Made by a program: the position numbers and the translations under genes | Origin: Peribacillus deserti | GTDB lineage: Bacteria; Bacillota; Bacilli; Bacillales; DSM-1321 | Assembly (NCBI RefSeq): GCF_016909175.1 | Contig: NZ_JAFBFI010000005.1 | Span: 124,001-188,000, forward strand | Direction: 5' to 3' | DNA: 64,000 nucleotides | Shown: positions 47,236 to 56,787 of the stretch, one piece after another | Layout of the letters: each line of letters opens with the position of its first letter | Numbering within the stretch: the first letter of the stretch is position 1 | The notes under the pieces: generated by a model | Told to the model about the DNA's origin: nothing | Database searches by the model: none | Seen by the model: the letters and a program-made list of their open reading frames with translations, nothing else

Positions 47236-47940
47236 TTATTTAAAATTGATTCGATTTAAGATTTTTGCTTTTTGGTAATGAAATATGGATTTAGATACTT
47301 CGAAGATCGTTCCGTTTGTTAGGCTTACTGTATTTTCAATAATTAAGGCAGGGTCTAGAGGATTCACATGCAGTACTCCCGCACTTTCTTCATCTATTTT
47401 ATCGCAGTTAATAACTTTGTCAGCAAAACCAATGCTTAATTTTAAGTCTTCTATTATATATGTGTAAATAGAACTTGTTGCAATATCTTCATTTAAATAA
47501 GGTACAATATCCTTTCTAAAGTAACTTACTTCAATCGAAAAGGGTTCTTTATCTACAATTCGGAGCCGCTTAATATAATAAAGGTCTGTTCCCACTTCAC
47601 ATCGCAATTGTTTTGCCTTTACTTCATCAGCTTTCAGTACATGCAAAGCTAGAATTTTCGTTTCAATTATTTTAGAAGGCAGATCCTTTGTTAACCCTCT
47701 AAGACTGCCTAAATTAATATAATCTGTTACAGATCTTTCTCTTAAAAACATTCCGCTGCCTTGCACTTGATAGATATAGCCTCGATTGACCAGCTGATTA
47801 ATTGCTTTTCGAATCGTATTTCGGCTCACTTCAAAATGCTTTATCAGTTCGTCTTCTGTAGGCAGCTTTTTTGTTTTATCAAATTTCCCATCCAGAATTT
47901 CACGTTCTAAATAATCAGCTATTTCTTTATATTTAGCCAT
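47236..47940 (-). CDS. GntR-family (HutC subfamily) repressor, GmuR/YydK-like
   Basis: 234 residues. N-terminal winged HTH (LPTEDELIKHFEVSRNTIRK) and C-terminal UTRA ligand domain (from about 90). Repressors of this kind release DNA when bound to a phosphorylated sugar. It lies 375 nt downstream of a GH1 glycosidase on the same strand, so it probably controls that gene. Upstream of the glycosidase the hexamer TGGTAC occurs at 49783, 49842 (inverted) and 49929, a possible operator set. Confidence 0.82.
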   Translation of the reverse strand: MAKYKEIADYLEREILDGKFDKTKKLPTEDELIKHFEVSRNTIRKAINQLVNRGYIYQVQGSGMFLRERSVTDYINLGSLRGLTKDLPSKIIETKILALHVLKADEVKAKQLRCEVGTDLYYIKRLRIVDKEPFSIEVSYFRKDIVPYLNEDIATSSIYTYIIEDLKLSIGFADKVINCDKIDEESAGVLHVNPLDPALIIENTVSLTNGTIFEVSKSIFHYQKAKILNRINFK

Positions 47941-48044
47941 ATAATCTCCCTGTTATTCGTTCAATCATGTAATGCCTCTATTATACACAAAACCCCTTGA
48001 ATAGAATCAAGAGGTTTTGTTTTAAGGGATAAACACTTTCTGAA

Positions 48045-48230
48045 CGTGGATAACTGTCCATTGTCTAGCTGCAACTGACATCCGATGTGGCAGGTACATT
48101 GTTCTCCGCTCTTCGTGTTGTCCAGCTCCGAACTGACACCTTTGGTCATAAGCCAATCACCATCAAAAGGCAAAACCGGCCTTTCGATGCCGCTTTTCTT
48201 ATGCCTATCAGGTGTCTGCCTTTCGAGTTA
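48045..48230. repeat. dispersed hairpin-rich Bacillaceae repeat (about 1.5 copies)
   Basis: Between TTGTCTAGCTGCAACTGACA and TCAGGTGTCTGCC lie nested inverted pairs: GACACC/GGTGTC, TCATAAG/CTTATG, AAAGGC/GCCTTT. The arrangement TTGTCCAGCTCC...TCATAAGCCAATCAC...AAAGGC...GCCTTTCG...CTTATGCC matches a repeat I remember as common between genes in Bacillus and Geobacillus. A partial second copy precedes it. Confidence 0.6.
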
Positions 48231-48315
48231 TATAGATTTTAATAAATATTTTGCATTTCATTGATTCTATGCATTAGTGTTTATTTGAAAAGGCACCGTT
48301 CTCCGCTTTTCTTAT

Positions 48316-49725
48316 TTACAGCTCTTCCCCTCTGGTTTCGATAATATGCTTATACCAATGGAACGAAAGCTTTTTCTTTCTGTTTAAATGATCGTTATGA
48401 TCCACGTAAATAAATCCGTATTGCTTTTTATACCCATTTAACCAGCTTAATAAATCAATGACAGACCATGCGTAATACCCTTTTAAATGAATACCTTCAT
48501 TGATCGCACGTTTAATCACTTTTAAATGTTCCTCAATATATTTAATCCGAGGAACATCGACTATTTCACCATCTATAATCGGATCCTCATCGCCAAGTCC
48601 GTTTTCTGTTACATACATTTTGATATCACCGTAACGGCCTTTTAACATATGCAGCCCGTCTAAAAATCCCTGCGGTGAGATCTCCCATCCCCATTTGGTA
48701 TATGTTTTATCTTCCATTTTAACAGTCCGATAAAAGCCATCAAAAGAGGGGTTGCCTGGAGCTAGTGTAGATGTTTCTCTAGAATGTTCCATGGATGAAA
48801 CAGCTTCTAAATTTTTTTCTACTCGAATGGGCTGGTAATAATTAATACCAATAAAATCATTTTTGCCCGCATTTCTCTTTAACGTATTCAGTTCATCTTC
48901 TGTCCAGTCTGGCGTCCAGCCTTTCTCCTCTAGCTGCTTAACCACATATGACGGATATTCCCCTTTTAGAATGGGGTCATAGTACCAAAAAGTTTCATAT
49001 TCATTAGCATGTCTGGCAGCTAATTCATTCTCTTGCTGTTCATCTACGCTGTAAGCTGGTAGGAACACATGGGTAATACCAATTTCTCCGTAATGATTGA
49101 GTTTTTTATAGACTTCGACTGCTTTGGCATGTGCATAAAACACGTTATGTGTGGCTTGAAAGTATTTCTTCTCATCATTTTGAATACCAGGCGGGTGTGC
49201 ACCTTTTAAATAACCTAATCCGCAGAACATAACGGTTTCATTGAAGGTTATCCAATGCTTAACGCGGTCTCCGAATGCCCGGAAACAGATTTCTGCATAC
49301 TTAACGAAAGCTTCAGCTGTCCGCTTATTCGTCCACCCTCCGTCATCTTCAAGCGTCAGTGGCAGATCCCAATGATATAAAGTAACAAATGGAACAATAC
49401 CATACTTCAAACATTCATTAATGATATTGTTATAAAACTCCAATCCTTTTTCATTGACTTCGCCATCACCTGTCGGCAATATACGTGCCCAAGAAACGGA
49501 AAATCTATATGATTCAAGTCCCATCTCTGCCATTAACTTTATATCTTCTTTGTATCTATGATAATGATCTATGGCAACATCACCGTTTGTAGCCTTATAC
49601 GTTTTCCCCGGAATCTTTGAGAAAACATCCCAATTCGTTATTCCTTTACCGTCTTCATTCCATGCTCCTTCAATTTGATAAGAAGCAGAAGCTGCTCCGA
49701 ATAAAAAATCATAAGGGAACTTCAT
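48316..49725 (-). CDS. GH1 glycoside hydrolase (6-phospho-beta-glucosidase/beta-glucosidase)
   Basis: 469 residues, complete GH1 barrel. Acid/base Glu in TFNETVMF, nucleophile Glu in YVTENGLG, and the N-terminal FGAASASYQIEGAW. Splits beta-glucosides; whether the substrate is phosphorylated is not certain, since no PTS permease is beside it. ATG follows GGAGGGTTTATT. Controlled probably by the GntR repressor downstream. Confidence 0.9.
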   Translation of the reverse strand: MKFPYDFLFGAASASYQIEGAWNEDGKGITNWDVFSKIPGKTYKATNGDVAIDHYHRYKEDIKLMAEMGLESYRFSVSWARILPTGDGEVNEKGLEFYNNIINECLKYGIVPFVTLYHWDLPLTLEDDGGWTNKRTAEAFVKYAEICFRAFGDRVKHWITFNETVMFCGLGYLKGAHPPGIQNDEKKYFQATHNVFYAHAKAVEVYKKLNHYGEIGITHVFLPAYSVDEQQENELAARHANEYETFWYYDPILKGEYPSYVVKQLEEKGWTPDWTEDELNTLKRNAGKNDFIGINYYQPIRVEKNLEAVSSMEHSRETSTLAPGNPSFDGFYRTVKMEDKTYTKWGWEISPQGFLDGLHMLKGRYGDIKMYVTENGLGDEDPIIDGEIVDVPRIKYIEEHLKVIKRAINEGIHLKGYYAWSVIDLLSWLNGYKKQYGFIYVDHNDHLNRKKKLSFHWYKHIIETRGEEL

Positions 49726-49734
49726 AATAAACCC

Positions 49735-50125
49735 TCCAGTATGTGCCTATTTATTATATTCATGGTTATGTATTAAATTTATTGGTACAAATTATTACTG
49801 TTATTATAAACCTTTTTTCAATATGTGCCTAATTAAACTTCGTACCATCGTAAAGATAGTATCGGCTGTGATGTTGAATAACCAAAAATAAATACCTTTA
49901 ATACTTGCCATACTGACCAAAAATTAATGGTACGTAATGAAGCTTTGTCATTTGTAGACCAAAGTCAGAAACAAAATCTATCAAGGTTATTCTAGTTCTT
50001 ATATTGACGCAACCGGTAGTTTCCAAAAGCTTATCTTACCCCCTCTAATTGACGTTTCATTGCATGTGTGGATCTTGATTTCCGGAATAGCTTTATGAAT
50101 ATAAACGCTCTTATAGGGGTGATGT
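49735..50125. promoter_or_regulatory. upstream region of the GH1 gene with repeated TGGTAC motifs
   Basis: About 390 bases. TGGTAC at 49783 and 49929, and its inverse GTACCA at 49842; ATGTGCCTA also occurs twice (49741, 49823). Possible repressor sites; no gene seen. Confidence 0.3.
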
Positions 50126-50128
50126 ATA

Positions 50129-50457
50129 ATGTATTCGAACCAGCCACACGCGGTTTAGTATCCTATTGACCAGCCAGGTTATATTAATCAATTACCGACA
50201 GTTCATTCTCCAATATATCCTATTGCAGGAGTTCCCCAGCCGAAAGAATATATAACGCATCTAGAACCTGTGTTTGTTCAACATTTAAGCAGGCATCAGG
50301 GTCAAAGAATAGCTGTAATGACGACTGCAGGGAGAATTGAAGGTATAAATGCTGGTGTTGCGGTGGCCATATTCAAATAAATGTAGAAGATCGTTCTTTG
50401 CATATTCGATTTTCTCAAATCGTATATTTTGAAGGACCTTTGGCTTCCTATAGGTAG
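50129..50457 (+). pseudogene. DUF2642-type (spore coat-like) protein pseudogene
   Basis: ATG after AGGGGTGATGT; after nine codons a TAG, then YPIDQPGYINQLPTVHSPIY and HLEPVFVQHLSRHQGQRIAV, a frameshift near 50365 and the end HIQINVEDRSLHIRFSQIVY-FEGP. The C-terminal part is the DUF2642 domain found in small proteins of sporulating bacilli. One nonsense codon and one shift. Confidence 0.75.
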
Positions 50458-50525
50458 AATCTGCTGTTTTTTCACCATCCCATAATTTTTTAAAAAAACC
50501 TCTCCATTACTTAAAAATATCTAAT

Positions 50526-50564
50526 AAAAAAAGCAAACTGGAAATTTCAGTTTGCTTTTTTTAT
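50526..50564. terminator. terminator
   Basis: Perfect stem AAGCAAACTG / CAGTTTGCTT flanked by A- and T-runs; works in both directions. Confidence 0.8.
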
Positions 50565-50584
50565 TGTTAAATAGACTTGGAACT

Positions 50585-50741
50585 CTAAGAAGCTTCCACA
50601 CTTTTTTTCTGTGCCTTTTTCGCCCAATATGTAGTAACCAGTGGAACGACTTTTCCAACTAAGGGACCCCGGTTAATTTTTTCATTTACGGTCGATGCTA
50701 AATGAACGATAAAAGGTAATTTCCTCGTTACCCGGCTCATG
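50585..50741 (-). pseudogene. small basic protein, one frameshift
   Basis: MSRVTRKLPFIVH from the ATG at 50741, one extra T in a T-run at 50699-50702, then NRGPLVGKVVPLVTTYWAKK to SVEAS-stop. Joined length about 50 residues. Family not known. Confidence 0.5.
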
Positions 50742-51131
50742 TACCTTGGTTAAATAGATACTGACGCATTAGGATTAACTAAATTCATTTTCACGGTGAC
50801 TAATGCAAAAAAACCTGCATTAACAGCCCATATTCTTCAACTAACGCCACCTAATCAAGATGGTCTTTTAGACGGTTAACATGAGTTCAATAAAACCAGT
50901 GTCTGGTTATCATTCAAATCTTTTATTTAATACATCTGCGGTTTACATTTCAGGTATTCTAAAATTTTATTTTGTACGGACTACATTCAGATTCGAGCAG
51001 AGTGAGTAAATATTTAACCACACTGATTATTCTTAGAAAGGCGCCATTTCCTTGTCGAAGTCATAGTGAAGAAATGTGTAATTGCAGAAGAAATCATTTT
51101 TCCATGGGTATACTAAAAGAGAGGTGATAGA

Positions 51132-51560
51132 ATGAAACAAGTTTCAGCAGCATTGTTTTTAACAGATGGCGAAAAATTTTTGGTGTGCCACGCAACTGGA
51201 GGAAAACACTATGACCTGCCAAAAGGTCTTATCGATGAAGGAGAAGAAGCGATTATTGCCTGCATTCGGGAAACGAAAGAAGAAACAGGCTTGGTCTTAA
51301 CAGAAGGCGATCTTGTTGATCTCGGCATATTTCCTTATACCAGCAAAAAGAATCTGCATATTTTTTTGTGTATTAAAGAACCTCTCCCTATCACATCCAG
51401 TTTTACATGCACATCGACCTTTGTTCATTATTATACAAAAAAGGATGTACCAGAAGTGGATGGATACATGTATATTTCCTATTCTGACAAAGAAAAGTAT
51501 GTGACTAGCAACATGAATAAGACTCTAGAAGAAGTCATCAAAAAAATCACAGAATCTTAG
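51132..51560 (+). CDS. Nudix hydrolase
   Basis: 142 residues with a complete Nudix box (GLIDEGEEAIIACIRETKEE followed by TGL). Hydrolyses a nucleoside diphosphate linked to another group; substrate unknown. ATG 5 nt after GAGAGGTGATAGA. Intact, in contrast to the Nudix pseudogene at 28921. Confidence 0.88.
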   Translation: MKQVSAALFLTDGEKFLVCHATGGKHYDLPKGLIDEGEEAIIACIRETKEETGLVLTEGDLVDLGIFPYTSKKNLHIFLCIKEPLPITSSFTCTSTFVHYYTKKDVPEVDGYMYISYSDKEKYVTSNMNKTLEEVIKKITES

Positions 51561-51651
51561 GATGCATTTTAGATGCGTGGAGGGCTCATTAAATAGCCCC
51601 ATTTCAGGAGCTGTTTTTGTTGATTGCTAAACACTCCTCTAATAATTCCCC

Positions 51652-52123
51652 TTAAAACTTAATATTCAGGGAAGACTTTACACTCTTGAGTAGTTCTGGA
51701 TGTGTTTTCTTAGATACATAAATTATTTCTTTTTTATCCTGCCGCTGAAACTGGATACTCCCATCTTTGAAGAAGTTCATACAATAGGTTTTATTATCCA
51801 TATTTTTTGAATCGGATAGGACAAATATATAATTCCCTTGGCTATTTAATTCTTTAGCTTTTTGCATGATTACTTTACCGGAGGGCTTAATAACTTCTGT
51901 TTCATTTACCTTGTTAATAAATTGTTTTATTACTGTATGGTCCGTTATGTACTTGCTGGTTAATTCGGTCTATGACACTATTTTCATCAACACCTTGAAT
52001 ATATAAGATACTATACTCATGGATATCTGGTATTTTTATGGAGAAGGGTTTTTCACTGTTGTTAAAACATCCATTTAAAAAAACGACACATATTAGTAAT
52101 AATGAGATAATTCTAAACCGCAT
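51652..52123 (-). pseudogene. lipoprotein gene, one frameshift
   Basis: Lipoprotein signal MRFRIISLLLICVVFLNGC, then IPDIHEYSILYIQGVDENSV; the frame breaks near 51955 and continues KYITDHTVIKQFINKVNETE to the stop at 51652 (SLNIKF). About 155 residues when joined. Family unknown; exported and lipid-anchored. Confidence 0.7.
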
Positions 52124-52373
52124 ATGATCGCCCCCGAAATTTTAGTCTCAAAACCCTTTAGAAACTAATTCTCCTATGTAAGCACTTATCCCTTCTTTAA
52201 CTAATCTGAATCTATGCTAAAGGAAAAAGGCTTGCCACAGCACTCACTATTTTCACAGATTTAGTTCATGCGACAAAACTCAATTTAGCCTGATCTTATA
52301 CGTTTAGCCGTTTTTCGGGTTCTTTGTAGTGTATATAATAGAAGAAAATATGCCGCCAAAGCAGTCAGCGGTT

Positions 52374-53332
52374 TTAATATGATTCATATTTTGCTATATA
52401 GTTTACCTGATGTTTTTCTATAACTTTACTAAATAAGGAAGCTAATACTTGTTGAAATAAGATACCGAATACAACAGGCATTGCTACTTTGGCAGGAAAA
52501 TAGGTAGTTGCCACAATGACGCCAAGAGCAATATTCCGCATGCCGCCGACAAAAACAAAGGTGGTTACAATAGAAGTGTCTTTCCAAAGTAAACGGCCAA
52601 TTATTAAAGCGAGTGCATAGCCAGATCCTGCAAGGAAGAAGACAAGCAGAATAACACCAGCGAGTTCCCACGTAATTTCTTTCAAATAAGGAGCAATTGC
52701 ACTGCTGTTAATCAGGATAATGCCAAATAAGCTTAGCTTAGAGAATGGAGCAAGGTTTTTACCAAGTGTCCTTTGTATATTTCCTTTGGTTAATCATTTA
52801 ACAAAATTCCTGCTGCCGATGGCAATACAATCATCCATAGCAAATCAAAAATTAGTGAGGATGTATTAATATTAACTGTTTCTCCTACAACAATATGCAG
52901 TAAAGCTGGCATAATGAGTGGTGATAGCAGTGTATCAATCAAAATGATCGATAAGCATAGAGGAAGATTGCCTCGAGTCATACTCACCCAAATAACGCTT
53001 GTAACTCCTGTTGGTATAGCTACGGATATAACAAAGCCAATTGTCAGCAAATGATTGTCAAAGATCACAGTTGATATAAAATAAGCCAAGACTGGCATGA
53101 TAATATGTAAAAAAGCAATACTAAACAATATACTCCCAGGGTATTTAGAAAAATTTCTAACATCTTTAACGTTCATATTCAGGCTGCTGGCGAATGTCAT
53201 AAATGCAAATAGCCAAGGAACTAGAAATAAAAGACGCCCGCCAATATCTTGAAACATTACACCTACTACTATACTTAAAGGTGTCAAAATCGGCATCAAG
53301 GATTGAAGCCGCTTATTTAAACTGTATAACAC
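52374..53332 (-). pseudogene. bile acid:sodium symporter (BASS) family transporter, one frameshift
   Basis: First part (53332-52790) LFAFMTFASSLNMNVKDVRN and SVAIPTGVTSVIWVSMTRGN are typical BASS segments. The frame breaks near 52790 and goes on as NIQRTLGKNLAPFSKLSLF and AGSGYALALIIGRLLWKD to the end. About 318 residues, ten membrane helices if joined. Single frameshift in an otherwise clean gene. Confidence 0.85.
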
Positions 53333-53512
53333 TTCGATTCCTTCTCCCTTAATTAATTCCCATGAGTACAGTATACACCCATCATTCTGTTTAAACTATT
53401 TACAAAGGTTTGCTTTCCTCTCTCAAATTACGTACTCTACTAATACCAGTTATGTCCTCCCTTTCTTTAAATGAATGCTTTTCCGGTTAGTTTCACCATG
53501 CCAATTACGCAA

Positions 53513-53542
53513 AAAAGAATCGTTTTTAACGATTCTTCGCCT
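53513..53542. terminator. hairpin terminator
   Basis: AAAAAAGAATCGTTTTTAACGATTCTTC, same family as the hairpins at 31.7 and 35.7 kb. Confidence 0.55.
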
Positions 53543-53678
53543 ATCCCTATAATGTTTGAAAATACAGCTCAGCCATGGTGGTTGATTGCTCATAAATCAG
53601 ATTATCTTCATTAAGGGTACATTGCTGGAATATAGAAAATTCTATTTTTTCCGAAAAAAACTGCCCAAGCAACCATCC

Positions 53679-54178
53679 TCACTCTATACCCGGATTGACA
53701 CCAAATTGATGGACAGCACGTACGTTCTGATCTGCTCCCCACGTAAATTCAATGGTATATGTACCTTTTTTTAACTGTGAAAACCCTGCTTTGTACTCGT
53801 AATGTTCATTAGGTTTTAACATTTGCTCCCTTTTGACTTGACCTGATAATGCTTCTGAATATTGATCTATTTCTTTCCATCACTACTTAATATAATCTCG
53901 TGGGACAAGCCTTCGGAAAAAGTGATTTTCTGTGTTTTTCCCGTTTCATTTTTAACCGTGAACGTGAATTCATGCTGATGATTAACCTCATCATGAACAA
54001 TCCTTGATAAGTGTAAATCTATTCGTCCAGATGATACTTCATCCGTAGTTTCTGTTGTCTCTATAACAGGTGCTGATTTTGGTACAGGGTCATCTTGTAT
54101 GGTCTCTGTTTTTTCACATCCAGTAAACCATAACATTCCATGGAGAAAGGAACTTCCTATTAAACCTCGATACTCCAT
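53679..54178 (-). pseudogene. BsuPI-domain lipoprotein, one frameshift
   Basis: MEYRGLIGSSFLHGMLWFTG-C lipoprotein signal, an acidic Thr-rich linker, then a BsuPI (intracellular proteinase inhibitor) domain: HEFTFTVKNETGKTQKITFS, frame break near 53878 at GGAAAGAAATAG, and QMLKPNEHYEYKAGFSQLKK-GTYTIEFTW. Joined about 165 residues. Confidence 0.75.
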
Positions 54179-54232
54179 ATTTCCACCTTTCAGCAAAAAG
54201 ACTTATCACTCATAACTTCTTACTCTTATCAT

Positions 54233-54541
54233 CTATTTTACTTCTTGGCTTTCCCCTATAGATAGGTAATCAGTGAGAGAAATAACCTCTGCCAATCGAC
54301 CGTCTTTTTGATAAATGGTTAATGCCCCCATTTGTTCTTTTCATACATGAATAGCTTATTCGAGAATAAAGCGTATTTTCCTTTTTGCCTAAGCCAACCC
54401 CGCGGTTCGAATGAAGTCTTTATAGGATTCAAAAACAAAAAAGAACCCCCTTCGATAATCCTTTGGATTCCTTTTTACTGTCTCATAATACAGGTCATCC
54501 ATAAGCGGGTAAGGCTCATGAACATGACCAACGATTTTCAT
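54233..54541 (-). pseudogene. hypothetical gene with two frameshifts
   Basis: MKIVGHVHEPYPLMDDLYYE from ATG 54541, then RRGFFFVFESYKDFIRTAGL, shift, QKGKYALFSNKLFMYEKNKW, shift in a G-run, LTIYQKDGRLAEVISLTDYL to stop. About 100 residues joined. Family unknown, no good binding site. Confidence 0.5.
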
Positions 54542-54610
54542 GGGAGTTCAAGAACAAAAGCCACCGGAGCAACCTTGCTTTGAAGCGAGAGGATGGTCCG
54601 CAACTAAAAT

Positions 54611-55060
54611 TTATGAATGGATTGGTAAATAAATCTCTACCTCTTCCTCTTCATTTTCCATTGGATGATAGGTTTCAACGATATGAGATCCGAGGTCTCT
54701 TTTATAACCTTGTTCATCTGCCCACTTTGATAACTGGGAATGTAGGTTACCTATATTAGTTATTTTCCCCCTAGTTGTCACATAATTTTGAGCCGTTTCA
54801 ATATAATTCATTCCTGAAGGGACTTCCCTTACAATATCATTCACAATTAATCCTACATAATATTGACCTTCCAAATGGTTGTCATCCCTTTTGGGTTCAA
54901 ATAGTGCTATTTCAGTTTGCGAACGATTTTTAATTTCGCCTGATCGGATTGAGATTTGCTGTGCCAGTTTTGGAATTTCAGTACCAAAATCAGCAAAGGC
55001 CCCGCTCCCTTTTATGCCAACTATTTTAAAATGCTTCTTAACCATTTTGCGTTCCATCAT
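54611..55060 (-). CDS. GyrI-like small-molecule-binding protein
   Basis: 149 residues. Stand-alone effector-binding (GyrI/AraE_bind) fold with FKIVGIKGSGAFADFGTEIP at the start and VEIYLPIHS at the end. Binds small hydrophobic compounds; stand-alone members include hydrolases and multidrug sensors. Start: ATG at 55045 (MVKKHF) or 55060; GGAGGGGTAATG lies just before the latter. Confidence 0.7.
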   Translation of the reverse strand: MMERKMVKKHFKIVGIKGSGAFADFGTEIPKLAQQISIRSGEIKNRSQTEIALFEPKRDDNHLEGQYYVGLIVNDIVREVPSGMNYIETAQNYVTTRGKITNIGNLHSQLSKWADEQGYKRDLGSHIVETYHPMENEEEEVEIYLPIHS

Positions 55061-55314
55061 TACCCCTCCATATACCCCTTAAATATTTTCACCCGCTTTT
55101 ATAACCAACCATATTCCAATTCTCTTCCAATACATTGAAATCCTTTTTTTTATAATTATATTAATAAAACTAATCTGCAAAAAAGACCCTAAAGTATTAA
55201 GACAATCCGTATAAATTAAATGTGCGAACAAATAATATGACCTATTGGAACTTGATTAATTAGTTTTGAACCAATAATTAGTATATTTTATCCATTATAA
55301 GAGGAGTGTAAAAA

Positions 55315-55476
55315 ATGTCTAATAAAGATGAATATCTACCGGATACAGTTAAATATAGTATTTGGAGTACAAATCCGTATGGCATTCAACCAAACCATAA
55401 AACAGAGACAGGAACAAATGAAACCTCAGTCCACCAAGATGGAAACGTGGAACAGCAGAAGAACAGGGAGATATAA
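55315..55476 (+). CDS. small hydrophilic protein, 53 aa
   Basis: ATG 9 nt after AGAGGAG. Starts MSNKDEYLPDTVKYSIWSTN, ends in a polar, Gln-rich tail. No membrane segment. Composition resembles small spore-associated proteins but I cannot assign a family. TATTTT/TATAAG AT-rich promoter-like DNA precedes it. Confidence 0.5.
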   Translation: MSNKDEYLPDTVKYSIWSTNPYGIQPNHKTETGTNETSVHQDGNVEQQKNREI

Positions 55477-55671
55477 AATCTTACTAGTTGTTCCTGGGTT
55501 TCCGCTTAGGAAATGTGCTAAATAATATAGGTAATTTTTAATAACACATTTCTTCTGTGAATTAATTTCTCCAATTCCAAACCACCAGATATTTAAGACA
55601 AAAAAAGCTAACACAGCAACTCTGTAATCTCCCTTCGTCTTAAGAGTAAATTGTCGTTCGCTTAATAAATT

Positions 55672-55953
55672 TCATCTCGTGGATAACTTTAGGTTAAGCT
55701 TGTTATCTTGCTTAGTACATACATAATCAGAGCAAAAAACACAGATGGCACATACTAATTTGTTAGCAGCTAATATTTTATAAAACCCTCCGTCCGGGTT
55801 ATTGATCCTCATAATTACTCTTTCAATTGGTTCGTTTGCTGGATTTGTATGATAATCCTTAGATTTTTCTAACAATGGCATGAAAGCCTTAACTTGAATT
55901 TTAATAATCGTTTGTGCATCAGCATTCGATGCTTTTTTTAATCTAATGATCAT
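55672..55953 (-). pseudogene. GNAT acetyltransferase fragment
   Basis: N-terminal half of an acetyltransferase: RLKKASNADAQTIIKIQVKA, GGFYKILAANKLVCAICVF, then the frame leaves the family and stops before the acetyl-CoA-binding loop. Probably truncated by frameshift or deletion. Confidence 0.6.
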
Positions 55954-56099
55954 TAGACTCGCACCTTCTAATTTATAAGAATATGATAGTATTCTACAAT
56001 TCTAACGAATACCCTTTACAATTAACCTGCCTGTCGCGAAATTATGATTAATTTTGATTAGAAAGTTCTGACTCTGCCGAAAGCAGTCATACCGTAATT

Positions 56100-56118
56100 C
56101 AACTAACGCACCCGTTGA
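56100..56118. repeat. CTAACG dispersed palindrome
   Basis: CAACTAACGCACCCGTTGA; see findings for other copies. Confidence 0.5.
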
Positions 56119-56332
56119 AGCACAAAAATCAAATGAACTTCCTATTTATAAAAACTTTTTGCCCGACTGAGATATTTGGAAGGTCCATCGACTGACATGA
56201 TTGTCGAAGTAAACGAAAAAAATATTTACAATTAGATTACAATTTAATGTTTGGAGTTTAAATCCCCGGGTATATCTTTAGTACTATTTGAAAACAGACT
56301 TTTGGGACCATCAGAGAATGGAGAGGATTCCT

Positions 56333-56530
56333 TTGAAAAGTGTAATTAAGAAAAGAAAAAGATTTATCGTAAATATTCTGGGACATAGTGAAGCTCTCCA
56401 GGTGGTAATCGTCTCTGATAATATTGAAGGTATGTATAGAGAACTTTATCGATTGTATGGGCAGATACTTATAGACTCACAGGGAAAGAATACCGGAACT
56501 ATCTCGTACCAAGAAACCGAATTAACTTAA
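56333..56530 (+). CDS. hypothetical protein, 65 aa
   Basis: TTG start 6 nt after GGAGAGG gives MKSVIKKRKRFIVNILGHSE. Basic N-terminus then EALQVVIVSDNIEGMYREL. No known family. Terminator follows at 56605. Looks like a complete single-gene unit. Confidence 0.5.
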   Translation: MKSVIKKRKRFIVNILGHSEALQVVIVSDNIEGMYRELYRLYGQILIDSQGKNTGTISYQETELT

Positions 56531-56603
56531 ACGCAAAAAATTAGTTGTATAAATTATATAGCAGTTTCAAATAATAAATAGCAAGCTATTTCCTCCTTGT
56601 AAA

Positions 56604-56638
56604 AAGCCCCTTCCTAAAGGAACGGGGCTTATTTTATT
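56604..56638 (+). terminator. terminator
   Basis: AAGCCCCTTCC / GGAACGGGGCTT then ATTTTATT. Confidence 0.75.
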
Positions 56639-56682
56639 AATTTGAAAAAGGTGGTTATAGCACCTTGTTTTTTTGTTACCTC

Positions 56683-56706
56683 TTAACTAACACACCCATT
56701 AGTTAA
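56683..56706. repeat. CTAACG dispersed palindrome, near-perfect copy
   Basis: TTAACTAA-CACACCCA-TTAGTTAA, 8-bp arms. Confidence 0.55.
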
Positions 56707-56787
56707 ATCAGGAACTTGCCTAGTATAGGAGATGAATGATAGGCAAATCATTCTCTATCACTAAAAAAATCATTATTTTTCTATGTT

